A stretch of 64,000 bases of DNA from the NCBI GenBank assembly GCA_019918135.1, contig WBZZ01005935.1, forward strand, positions 93,501 to 157,500, given 5' to 3'. This document shows, piece after piece, positions 11,362 to 21,814 of the stretch. Position numbers and translations under genes: made by a program. The stretch's first letter is position 1, and every line of letters begins with the position of its first letter. The notes beneath the pieces are model-generated. The model saw nothing but the letters and a program-made list of their open reading frames with translations. It had not been told where the DNA came from and did not search any database. Origin of the DNA: Paulinella micropora. Lineage: Eukaryota > Cercozoa > Imbricatea > Euglyphida > Paulinellidae.

Positions 11362-14300
11362 ATGGATACCACGCACGTACGCAGCAGGCAGGTCACTGTG
11401 CTCTTGTACTCTAGCTCGGGCAAGTCCTGGATGGACGCGAGGAAAGCGTCGCAAACGATCCCAGCCAAGACGACGCATGGTTACCATGAGCTTCGATATT
11501 ACATGGATTCCGTACAAGACACGCTAAATTTAAAGGTATATTCCCCAAACAATCAGAAAAAAGAAAAAACGGTTGGAGTCAACAACGGACTCCCTTCGCG
11601 GTTAATACTCCCAGCCTGTCTGACGCTAATCCAAGTAGGTGCACGAGACAGAAGCACAGTCATTATCAAGCTGATACCCGATGATGGCTGCCACGTCCGA
11701 GGTGATAGCTGGCTGGACTCGGACGTGGCAGTGTTAAGCCAGCGATGGACGCCGGTCGACACGTCGGTTCCGGGAAATAACATTGCCTGCACTGCCTGGG
11801 TACGCCTGTCTATTACGCAACTTCCCAAGACAGAACGACAAACAGAACGCTTAGCTGCAGATCCGGTGCTCAGGGTTCAACTCTACCAACCTGCAAACGA
11901 GGACCGTCGGCCCTACATCGAGGCCAAAGATTTAAGAAATCCTCTTACCTACGTTCTGGCGCTTAAAAGAAAACCCCTTCGCCACGCAGACAGCAAAGAA
12001 TACGGGTATGAAGAAGCACAATCACAATCGGAGATGCAAGTTGTCTTTCCGACATTTACATTATCGCAGTCAAGCAGACGTCGTCTATTTCAAATCTGTC
12101 GTCAAAGAGTCCAACTTGATGGTTTATTGCGTAGTGACACTCGTCCCAACCCAAACCAACTATGGGACCTTTTGGCTGATTTTCTGGAGAAAGCCTTTAC
12201 AGAGAATTATCAGATTTCAAACACAAGAACAGAACGCGGAAGAGGGGAAGACGCGCCCCCCGGCTCTGGCTCGGAATCCGCCAGCACAGAGGAAGAAGAG
12301 GAAGAAGCGCTGCTGCGGGCCTCGGGGTCGGAATCCGGGGGACCTGCTGCGCGCGAGGCCCCGCGCGAAAACCCTGCCGCCAGACCGCAGCAGCACCTGC
12401 ACCGCCAGGATGAATTTACGGTGCCGTGCGCGACCTGCCGTAAACGCACTTTGCGCATTGTGGTCGACCAAGCATCCCGCGCGTGGATCGATGGATGCCC
12501 CAGGTGCAACAAAGCGTCGACACGCCGCCGCCGCGTCACAGGGGAACGCAAAAACAAACGCCCTAGCAGAGCAACGAGGCGCAGACGTCTGGCAATGACC
12601 TCGAGTACAGACTCGGACTCGGACGAGGACGAGGAGTCTTCGGACTCTGACTCGGGGGCGCAGCCTGCTGCTGCCTCTCCCTCCGACCCGCAGCAGCGGA
12701 CCGAGACCTCATCCGCCCAGGCCCAGTGCGCCAAGCTTCAGAAAGGGACCCAAACACCTCGTTTTTTACTGCTGCTGGACGTTCACAATGGTCGTCCACC
12801 CGGAGCCGACTTCCAGCTCGACGACCCCAGCAGGCCGGGAGGGAGTCTCCGAATAGAAAAGTACAACAAACGCTACTGTGCGCACCCCGAGATCGGTGAA
12901 CACACGCGCGTAGTCGGCATCGCTAGCGGTATGGGGACGGGTAAGACTAAGATGTTCACAGACATCTCACGGGTCGCCGCAGGCCATTCTGCGTGTGACA
13001 TGAACCCGACGCTTCAGCAGGCTCTGCGCGCACTGATCGCAAAGCGCAGGCAGGACAGAGGGGCGGCTGTCGACGCACCTATTCGCGTTGCTGTGATTGG
13101 ACCGCGTAGGACCTTTGACCATCAAGTTTACCGACGCCTGCGAACCGAGCTGGCTACCTGCGGTATTACTTTTGAAATCTACACAGACGTTGAAGCCAAA
13201 AAGCGCAAGCTCGCCACGCGAGCGGGCGAGCCAGCTATAGATCCCGACTGCGTGGTCAATCAGTACGAGTCGCTCCACAAGCTGGCAGACGCCCAGCCAT
13301 TTGACCTCGTGATCCTAGACGAGGTTGAGAGCACGCTGAGCTGCGTGACTTCGGGGTTAATGGACTCGGCGACAGCGCAGATGAACATCATCGTCTTCCA
13401 GCGCTTGATTAAGGAAGCGGGACTTGTGCTAGCTCTGGACGCGTTCTTGACTGCAAGGACGCGCGAAGTTCTTGGAGCCATATTGAAATCTCCGCTCACA
13501 GCTGAGGAAACCCTACGGGGGGCCTGTCAAGACATGTCGGCGGCATCCGAAGCGGAGATAGCGGCTGCCTTGCCTGTGTGTGTGAACGAATACTCCGAAC
13601 ACAGTCTGTACAAGGCGTTCATTCATCGCAACGCCCAAAGCATCAACCGCGCACTCGACCTCATCCTACGGGAAAGGGAGCAAGGTCAGGCCGACGAACA
13701 CCGCCCTGGAGCAACCTACCGCCGTAGACGCGTCCTCATTGCGGTGGGTACCCAAAGACGCGGCCTCTTACTCAAACAAGAGCTGGAGCAGAAATTTCCA
13801 AACATTCGCGTCCTTTTGTACCACCGCGGCTCCGAACGTGCTGACGACTTTTTGTGTAGCTCAGAACAGCTCTCTTCCGAGTGGGGGAAGATTGACGTTA
13901 ATCTTTACCTCTATTCTAACCGTAGGCCTAGACTTTGCCCGCGAATACTTTGACGCGGCCTTCTGTTATTTGGATAACCAGAACATATGCGTGAGAGAAT
14001 ATATGCAGATGCTTGGGCGGGCTAGGTATCTGCGCCAGAAAGCATGGCACCTCTGGGTTTCTCGGCCGGTCACGCTCGGCGTAAAGCGATACGCGCCTCT
14101 CTCGCTCCAGTCCATCCAAGATTTTCAAAACGCTTCGCAGGAATGGACACTCGCCTGCCAACGAGCGCAACAAGTCGATGTGGGATGCGCAGGGGTACAA
14201 CGTGTGCTAGGTCCAGATGGAAGAATGCGTTGGCAAGCGGCTATTGCTTGGGTAGCTCTTCTTACTGCTTACAACACGCTTGAGAAAAGTCTCTCTAAGC

Positions 14301-14437
14301 ATAGCGCTCTTTCTGAGCTGCGCCGATTCCTGGCAATTTTAAAGACAGACAGTCTGGATGTAGACTGGTCCAAGGTTCCACTGCCGAGGCGCAAGCCAGA
14401 TTTCAGCCGCCCCGGTGACCCCCCCGTCCCCGACTAA
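11362..14437 (+). CDS. Origin-binding helicase (herpesvirus UL9-like, superfamily 2), one frameshift
   Basis: The ATG at 11362 is the first in frame. Residues 1-300 are unrecognised. A CATCRK...CPRC pair at about 357-380 may bind zinc, and an acidic Ser/Asp linker follows (about 413-432). Helicase motifs: Walker A in ASGMGTGKTKMF (about residue 523), the family's QYESLHKL signature, and Walker B in LVILDEVES (about residue 650). Past a change of frame near 13905 come the late motifs TVGLDFAREYFD and REYMQMLGRARYLR, typical of this family's motifs V and VI. Such proteins recognise and unwind replication origins; relatives occur in herpesviruses and several giant viruses. The frame stops at TAA 14435-14437, but protein-like sequence continues in the same frame (next entry). 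Confidence 0.85.
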
Positions 14438-15386
14438 CAAGAACACCTAAAGTTGGAACGTCTGGCGCTGCGGACCGAACGCAAGCTGGTAAAAGAGGCG
14501 CGCACACGCCTCTGCTCCCTCGTCACGGTGCAGCGGGAGGTTCAGCAGCTGCCGCCGCCCCCCTCCGTGGAGGCGGAGGAGGAGGCTGCAATCTCCGCTC
14601 TTGTCGAGGGAGACGACGCTCTCGCGGACGAGATGCAACAGGCTGCAGAAAAGAGAGCGTGTGCGCAGCAAGAGGCGGAGAGCTACACGGAGTGGCTGGG
14701 GGGGCAGCCTGCTAACGTGCAAGCGCAAGCAAGCAAGGAAGAGGCGCGCGTGAGAGCTCACGCCGCCTCATTCCACACCTTGCCATGCGATCCCAAAACC
14801 GTTGCACTGGCCTCCTCGGCTGGCTTCGAGCGCAGAATCCTCCTGGCAAAGCTTGCGCGCAATTTCACCCATGCAAGTGGGTGATCTCGAATGCGGGGGG
14901 GCAGGCAAGACCTACGTTGCTTTGCTGGATCAGCACAAGATAAAGCTACCATTGTTGAAATCGCTAGACAAATTGCTGGGGGTGCTGAATCTACATCTTG
15001 CTCTCTCCTCCGCACCGGAGGAGAACGTGCTGGACTCTCGCACATTGGACCTGCCAACCATCACGCGCGTGCTGCGAGAACTTTACAACACGGTGGACTG
15101 TGTACGCGCACAGTGGCAACTACAGCGGCAGACTGCAGAAATCATAAAGGGTTCACAGGGAGTGCTGAACACAAAACAGGTCTGGGGAGCTTTGGGCACT
15201 GTCATGAACGTCCTTCTCCCTGTCAGACTTATGATCACTAAGAACCCGCAGCGCCAAGATGGAAGATTTGCGACCGCTACTGGAGTCTACTATTCTCGTT
15301 ATGTACTGCTACCCGAGGAATTTGCAGGACAAAGTGCCTACAATATAGCTGATAGCTGCACGCTGTTGCCGACACCTCCTAGGTGA
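14438..15386 (+). CDS. Coiled-coil extension plus recurrent C-terminal domain, copy 1
   Basis: Directly after the helicase stop the same frame continues without an ATG for about 148 codons of Glu/Ala/Gln-rich helix (VQREVQQLPPPPSVEAEEEA and following), ending at 14884. A second frame overlaps it and runs to TGA 15384-15386. That frame contains GDLECGGAGKTYVALLDQ and a domain with the signature ENVLDSRTLDLPTITRVL, a helical middle, and YNIADSCTLLP at the end. The same domain recurs at 16344-16827 and at the end of the HNH gene (21815-23458). The block is either a broken C-terminal extension of the helicase or a separate gene with a lost start. The domain's function is unknown; GGAGKT resembles a P-loop but has no confirmed partner motifs. 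Confidence 0.55.
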
Positions 15387-15548
15387 ATGAAAACAGGCAA
15401 GTGAGCTGAGCTGGGCAGTTCAGTCTTACTAATTTGGGGGGACGAAGCCCTCTCCTAATATAATTAAAAAATAATACATTGACGTTTTGATTTTAGGGGA
15501 AGAGACTCATTATCCTATGTATACAAAGTCAGGTGCCACTTCACACTA

Positions 15549-16108
15549 TTTTCACGGGGACATGCCTAAATTTGCCGCACTAATGCCTTTTTCGCTCGCT
15601 CTGGAAAAATGCATGTTTCGTGCATATAATATTAATATCACGTAAACTGTCTTTGTTTTGGCGATCGAAGTGTTAGGGATATTCGTATTCCTATATATAT
15701 ACTAGTCGGATGCCTTTCGATCCGTTTTCACGGGGACATGCCTAAATTTGCCGCACTAATGCCTTTTTCGCTCGCTCTGGAAAAATGCATGTTTCGTGCA
15801 TATCACGTAAACTGTCTTTGTTTTGGCGATCGAAGTGTTAGGGATATTCGTATTCCAATATATATATACTAGTCGGATGCCTTTCGATCCGTTTTCACGG
15901 GGACATGCCTAAATTTGCCGCACTAATGCCTTTTTCGCTCGCTCTGGAAAAAATGCATGTTTCGTGCATATCACGTAAACTGTCTTTGTTTTGGCGATCG
16001 AAGTGTTAGGGATATTCGTATTCCTATATATATATACTAGTCGGATGCCTTTCGATCCGTTTTCACGGGGACATGCCTAAATTTGCCGCACTAATGCCTT
16101 TTTTTGTT
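15549..16108. repeat. Tandem array of about 168-bp units, candidate replication origin
   Basis: Three full copies and a partial fourth begin with TTTTCACGGGGACATGCC (near 15550, 15725, 15892 and 16060). Each full unit has a TTTTTCGCTCGCTCTGG block, a palindromic ATGCATGTTTCGTGCATAT, a TTTTGGCGATCGAAGTG block and an AT-rich TATATATACTAGT. Copies are nearly identical except for indels at the AT step and in an A run; copy 1 has an extra ATAATATTA. No coding frame is conserved. Palindromes, AT-rich steps and the position about 1 kb past the origin-binding helicase make an origin plausible; this is inference. Confidence 0.85.
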
Positions 16109-16159
16109 TGCGCTCGCTTTTTAAAATCTGAGTGATGTCAAGAGAGAATAAAAAAGCAG

Positions 16160-16187
16160 CGCCTTGACCGCTTGGCCAAGGCGCTAT
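16160..16187. terminator. Stem-loop with 9-bp arms
   Basis: AGCGCCTTG and CAAGGCGCT pair around a 10-base loop. It follows the tandem array and precedes a pyrimidine-rich stretch. It may end a transcript or be part of the putative origin. Confidence 0.5.
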
Positions 16188-16343
16188 TTCTTGCCCCTCC
16201 CCTTTTTTCTTCCCCTCCTCTATACAGAACTAGGCTAAAATACTTTCCATCGCGGGCTTTTGTCGAGGCAGTGATAGCGCCCTCAGGGAGAAAAAAGGGA
16301 ACGAAAGGCTGTTTTGGGAGGGTGAGCTACTCTCTCATGACAA

Positions 16344-16827
16344 ATGGGTGACCTCGAACGTGGGGGGGCAGGCAAGAGCTACGTTGCTTTGCTGGATCAG
16401 CACAAAATAAAGCTATCTATGATGCGTGCGACGCATAAGGTGCTGAATCTAAATCTTGCTCTCCTCCGCGCCGGAGGAGAACGTGCTGGACTCGCACACA
16501 TTGGACTTGCCCGGTATCACCTGTGTGTTGCACGAGCTGTTCCTGCAAACAGTGGATTGTGTGCGCGAGCAATGGCAGCTGCAATGCAATACGACGGAAG
16601 TCATAAAAGCTGCTGCGGGGGCACTAAATAATATTATCAGACAGGCGTTCTGCGCAGAGCCTGTAAAGCTCGAGCTAATGAAAAATCCGGAGCGCCGGGA
16701 TGGAAAATTCGAAACCAATACTGGCACCTATTTTTCGAAGTACAAGATTATTCCTGAGGAGTTTGCAGGACAAGGCGCATACTCAATCGCTGACAGCTGC
16801 ACGTTGCTGCCGGCCCCGCCAAGATAA
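16344..16827 (+). pseudogene. Recurrent C-terminal domain, copy 2, frameshifted
   Basis: The DNA is a close copy of 14880-15386. It starts MGDLERGGAGKSYVALLDQ, then the frame breaks near 16460, where copy 1 has one more CT dinucleotide in a CTCTCT run. The second frame carries ENVLDSHTLDLPGITCVL and the same ending, YSIADSCTLLPAPPR. It lacks the coiled-coil region found before copy 1. This looks like a partial duplicate inactivated by a two-base loss, unless the second half is expressed alone. The spacer that follows (16828-17720) has no convincing gene; a 214-codon frame from 16987 is simple-sequence translation. Confidence 0.7.
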
Positions 16828-17720
16828 AAAAGGAGCAAGTGAGTGTGTGAGAAGATTGGGGGCGACGAGGCCCAGTCTGAAACCTGACACGCCCCAGCCT
16901 GAGTTTATAAATATACATTTTCATTAAATTAGAAGAAGCATACAATGCAAAACTATCAGGAGAGAGAAAGGGGATGAGAGCCCAAAATGTGTGCAGTTCG
17001 ATGTCTGGGTGCTCGCTGCATAACTGACAAAATATGCATACATACCTTACAGAGCGCCTTCTTAGCGTTTCACCGGAGATGTCTGTTTTTTTATATACCC
17101 CCCCCCCCCCGCAATTGGGCTGGAGCAGTAACTATAGGTAAGAAGAGGGGGGGGGCACACTATGCTACTGGGAGGCAAAGTGTCTCTAGCGCCTGCAGAG
17201 CAGGCGCGGAATTAAGTTACCGTATGCTGCGCACGACACAATCTTTTCTTTTTAATTCTATGTGTCCCGCACAGCCCTCCTCAAAGACTATAGAGCGCGC
17301 GCCCCCCTCCTCCTTTATACAAGAGAGTCTTAGTCTGTCCCTGCCTTCTCTTTGCAGTGCCTCGTACTCCACTAGAACAAGGGGGGCATTTTTTTGTTTT
17401 GTCTTTCCGTCTTCTCTTGCCCCTTGCTTACAAATGTGCGAGCCCCTTCCAATCATGAGCTGGGAGGAGGGCGCTATGAAATGGGGAGGGCGCGGGAGTG
17501 TGTACTTCCCCCCGCCACTCCATTCCCCCCCCCCCCATCCGCGACAGAAGAGGGGGGGGGGGGCACCCCGCCCTCCTTCGCGTCATCCGTTGTGCCTACT
17601 AACCTTCCCCCCAACATTCACATCGCTTTAGTCAGCGTTTTTTGTCTGTTTTAAAAAAAGCAAGAGCTCTCCCCCTCTTTGTGAAATTCTGCTGTTCTTA
17701 GCCCACAGCACATTGGCGAC

Positions 17721-19840
17721 ATGGCTACCGACAACGCGAGCCCAGTGCAAAAGCCCCAGGCACCGAAGCCGTTCCAGACCGAGGGTGCTGCTTTTTTTGG
17801 CACGCGGGCTGAAACCCAGCGGTGGCTAAGAGCGGCGCTCGAGGGGCAGGGCGTGCAGGAGCCCGCACTAAGCACACTTTTGCGCGCACTGCAATACCGC
17901 GACCGAGCGGGGCTTCTGCGCCTGACCGAGGCAGATATCAAGTTTCTGGTAGCCAATGCCCGCCCCGAGCTTGAACCGGACCTGGCGCTGCTACTGCGCG
18001 ACCTCCTACGGCAGCTGCACGTCTACCCTTTGCACCCGCTCCAAACCGCGCCAGCTGGCTGGGAGGGGGGTGAAAAACAGGTCCAACCCGCCCAGGCCCT
18101 GGTCCCAGGCCTGGGGGAAGCTGAAGCCTTCTCCTGGCACACACATGCAGCTGAACAGGGGGATGCCCGCGCACAGCTGGCATTGGCCAACAGTCTGGCG
18201 CAGGGGCAAGGCACAGAAAAAGACGAGGCCGCTGCCTTGGGGTGGTACCAGCGAGCGGCCGAACAAGATGAGCGCGAGGCCCAGCTGAAACTAGCCGACT
18301 GCTATGCCAAAGGGCGGGGCACAGCACAAGACAAGGCGCGAGCGGTGCACTGGTACACCCAAGCAGCCTCGAGCTCGGACTGGTGGTCGTCCGGCCAAGT
18401 CGTCGCCGAGGCTCAGCTACGGCTGGCAGAATGCTACGAGGCCGGTGCGGGCGTGCCCATGGACAAGGCTAAGGCGTTCGAGTGGTATACGAAGGCAGCA
18501 GCAGAGCAGGGCCATGCCGAGGCACAGTACGAGCTTGCCTGGCGCTACAGATATGGCGGGGTTGTGCCCGGGGTTGTGCCCGGGGACGAGGCTAAGGCAG
18601 TCGAGTGGTGTACGAAGGCAGCAGAGCAGGGCCATGCCAAGGCACAGTATGATCTCTCTAGATGGTACGAAGATGGCATGGGCGTGCCCAAGGACGAGGC
18701 CAAGGCGTTCGAGTGGTATACGAAGGCAGCAGAGCAGGGCCACGCCGAGGCGCAGTGGCGGCTTGCGGCAAAGGATGGCAGTGCCGATGCAATGTACCGC
18801 CTCGCCTGCTCAGACTACGTCTACGACAAGGCCGGGCAGGTCAAATGGTATGCAAAAGCAGCAGACCGAGGCCATGCCATTGAGTGGTATACGAAAGCGG
18901 CAGAGCAAGGCCATGTTGCAGCACAGCGCAGCCTTGCCGGCTGCTACAAGGATGGCACGGGCGTGCCCAGGGACGAGGCTAAGGCTGTCAAGTGGTATAC
19001 AAGTGCGGCAGGGCAGGGGGATGCCTACGCACAGTACGGTCTTGCTGAATGCTACGAAGATGGCACAGGCGTGTCCAAGGACAAGGCAAAGGCGTTCGAG
19101 TTGTATAAGAGTGCGGCCGATCGGGGCTGCAGCATAGCATGGACGCGAATAAGGGCGGAGGAGGGCGGCGGCTCTGCGCAGTACGATCTCGCTGAATCCT
19201 ACAACGATTGCACGGAACCCGGTGAAGTCAAAGCAGTCGAGTGGTATACAAAAGCGGCAGAGCAGGGCCACCTTGAAGCGCGCTGTCGCCTTGGTGACTG
19301 CTATAAATACGGCACGGGCGTGCCCAAGGACAAGGCCAAGGCGTTCGAGTGGTATAGAATAGCAGCCGAGCAGGGGCACGCTGAGGCGCAGTACAAACTC
19401 GCTAAATGGTACGCCCGGGGCACGGGCGTGTCGGAAAATAAGGCCGAGGCGTTTAAGTGGTATAGAAAAGCGGCGGAGCAAGGCTATGCCAAAGCACAGT
19501 ATTTCCTTGCACTCCGCTATAGCCTTGGCATGGGCGTGCCCCAGGATTGGGGCCAAGCGTTTGAATGGTATACAAAATCAGCAGAGCAAGGGCATGCAGG
19601 GGCGCAGCGTAGCCTAGGTGAATGTTATTCTGACGGACGGGGGTCGGGCAGGACAAAGCCAAGGCGATCGGGTGGTACCGCAAAGCTGCCGAGCAAGGGG
19701 ACCCGGCTGCACAATTCAATTTGGGAGTTAGCTACGCTAGCGGGATGGGGGTAGGTCAGGACGACGCCCAAGCGGCTGAGTGGTTCCGCTTAGCAGCGGA
19801 ACAAGAGCATGCCTTGGCGAAGTACTTCCTTGCAATCTAA
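17721..19840 (+). CDS. Sel1-like repeat protein, one frameshift near the end
   Basis: ATG at 17721. Residues 1-130 are a non-repetitive N-terminal region. After that come about fourteen Sel1/TPR-like repeats of roughly 36 residues with the usual consensus (A-x-x-W-Y-x-K-A-A-E-Q-G-x-A-x-A-Q-x-x-L-A and G-T-G-V-x-x-D). The repeat pattern continues past the apparent stop at 19754: in a five-G run at about 19638-19642 the frame changes, and the new frame gives two more repeats and ends at TAA 19838-19840. Sel1 repeats are helical scaffolds for protein complexes, found in ER-associated degradation (SEL1L) and in many effectors. No signal peptide or membrane segment is visible. The repeats likely grew by internal duplication. 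Confidence 0.85.
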
Positions 19841-20399
19841 TCTAAAAACTCCCATTTCAACGCCTATTGTACTGTCCCCGTTACCTTATCACTCTGTAAT
19901 TTCATTAAATCGTCCGGTCGTTTTTCATTGTTATTAATCCCTGTTAAGTTTTAATTAACCAAATTTATTTTTACGAAGGCGGTCGACTAGCGGGGCTAGA
20001 GAGGGGCGTCAGCGCTAAGATCAGTCTTTTGGTGGTCTGTGGTCTGGGGGCATGGTCTTGAGACAGGAACGCCGGCGCAAAGGGTCTAGCTTTTACATCA
20101 ATAATAAAACAAGAAATCTACATTTTTTGTTACTCCTACTTGTGCGGGAGGGAGAGTGCAAGAAAGAAATGGGGGGAGGTGGGGGGGGGGGGGAGTGAAA
20201 GGGGCTGAGACTTAGTGTGGCGCTAAAGGCGAAAGTAAAAAGTCCGACCTTGGATTTGTTTTTGTTTTTTCTTTTAGCTTGTGCGCTACACGCTCACACA
20301 CTCTTCTCCACTCGCCCCCCCCCTATATGTACCGTATCAGTGTCTGTGGTATTCTCTTTATAACTTCTACAAAACTAAATACTGCAATCCCCCTTTTTT
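19841..20399. other. Spacer without a recognised gene
   Basis: AT-rich sequence after the Sel1 gene, with several AATAAA-like sites (for example near 20103) and a G run at about 20172-20193. Nothing protein-like was seen on either strand. Confidence 0.6.
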
Positions 20400-21426
20400 T
20401 TATAAGAAAGACTTGTAGGCGCCTCTTGCTAGCGAAGCCCGGACCACCGCCAGCCCCCGCACCATTGGTAACACCCAATGCGGACGATCTGGAAGCCCGT
20501 TTGTGATGCCTGGCGTGTACGTTAGAACTGGCATCGCGGCAGCCTCTTCGTCAGTGAGCCACGAGGGAAGTTCCCCTTTAAGTAGTGGTTTTTTTACACG
20601 CTCTTCCGAGGGGCTGAAGCCTAGTTTTCCTTCCATTGCTTCGTATGCGAGCCCCGAATCTCGCCTCGCTAAGGCGGCTGTGCGCTGTTCTTGCAGAGAG
20701 CGCATTGTAGCCTGCAGTGCGGCTTCTCGCGCTTGTTGCTGGACTCTCGCGGCCTCCTCCGTGGCTTGCCGTTGTTGGGCGCAGGCGGCGCACTCTACTC
20801 GTAGACGCCAGCAGCTGACGTCGGGCAGCGTATAAATCCCCTTGGCGTCTTTCCGCGGGGTTTGACTTAAGTCGATCTCTAGACATATCACGTGTGGAAA
20901 TTTGTAGAAAGACATCCAATGTTCCACCCTTTTGCGCGTACCAAGTGTAACTTCGATGAACGCTGCGATTTCTCCACGTTCGTTAAGCACCGTCACGTCG
21001 GGTCTCATTAGGGCCTCTTGAGGCTTCAGTCCGTAGCGCCCACCAGCTAGCGCGCCCAAAGCTTTCTGCAGCAGAACACTGCATTTTTCAAAGCTCCGTT
21101 GCTGGCTTTGCGCGCAGGCAAGAGCACGACCACACCCAGCCAACGAAAAAGACAGCTTGGACGTCTTTTTCTAAGTGTGTAAAGTAGTTTGTTCCCATCT
21201 GTCCTTCGGCGGATTGGCTCACTAGAACCAACCGCCCTTGGCACTGCGGGCACTCAAGCTTGCCGTGCCAAAGCTCTTGATTGGAGAACGCCTCCTGCAC
21301 CGTCACGAGCCTGTCGGCTTCTCCCTTATCGCAGATAAGACGCGCGAGCGGTAACACACTCCCGTGCGCACCACGCACGAGGAAAAGCTCGGGAGCTTCG
21401 ACCGTCAGACACCGGCGCAGATCCAT
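20400..21426 (-). CDS. CoiA-like nuclease-fold protein, one frameshift
   Basis: ATG at 21426 (MDLRRCLTVEAPELF). The first frame has the zinc pair CPQC at about residue 59 and YFTHLEK at about 80, as in the N-terminal part of competence protein CoiA-like families (C-P-x-C then H-F-x-H). The frame changes in a T/A run near 21150, and the second frame carries RPDVTVLNERGEIAAFIEVT, a D...E-x-T version of the PD-(D/E)XK active site. A Gln/Ala-rich coiled coil and a proline-rich tail follow, to TAA at 20400. CoiA-like proteins are predicted nucleases acting in DNA uptake or recombination. The catalytic lysine appears replaced by threonine, so activity is doubtful. The family call rests on motifs only. 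Confidence 0.5.
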
Positions 21427-21814
21427 CCCCCTTGTTTTGGCTCTCTTTCTTTTGTGTGTGTGTGTGGGGGGGAGGGGGGGAGAGATGTGCTGCCACATGC
21501 CCTTTTTCGAGGGGGGAGGCACCCCCCCCCCCCTTTCTCTTGCTAGTAGGCACTAGAGATTTTTTTTCCCCAAATAGTGTGTGTGTGTGGGGGGGGGGGG
21601 GCAGATTTGTCCATTGCAGAAGCAAGACACTAAGTACCCGAAAAAACGTGTACCTCTCAGAGGGGCACATGACATCGCAGTTAAGCGAAGAAGATCTGAC
21701 ATCGCAGTTAAGCGAAGAAGATCTGGAGCTGGCAGACAGCGAGCAAACAAGGCACAGTCTGAACGAGCGCCTTTCCTGGGTCATTTTCCAGAGATCGCAA
21801 ATAAACAGGCATGC

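Noticed and set aside
15549-16108. CRISPR array
   Set aside because: Units are contiguous 168-bp copies with no unique spacers, and no cas genes are present.
16987-17631. 214-codon frame
   Set aside because: Low-complexity Pro/Ser/Cys-rich translation of C and G runs, with no ATG-supported gene-like region and no similarity.
21669-21723. TSQLSEEDL repeated twice, resembling an epitope tag
   Set aside because: A 27-base direct repeat gives this by chance; the sequence is not the known tag and no vector sequence is nearby.
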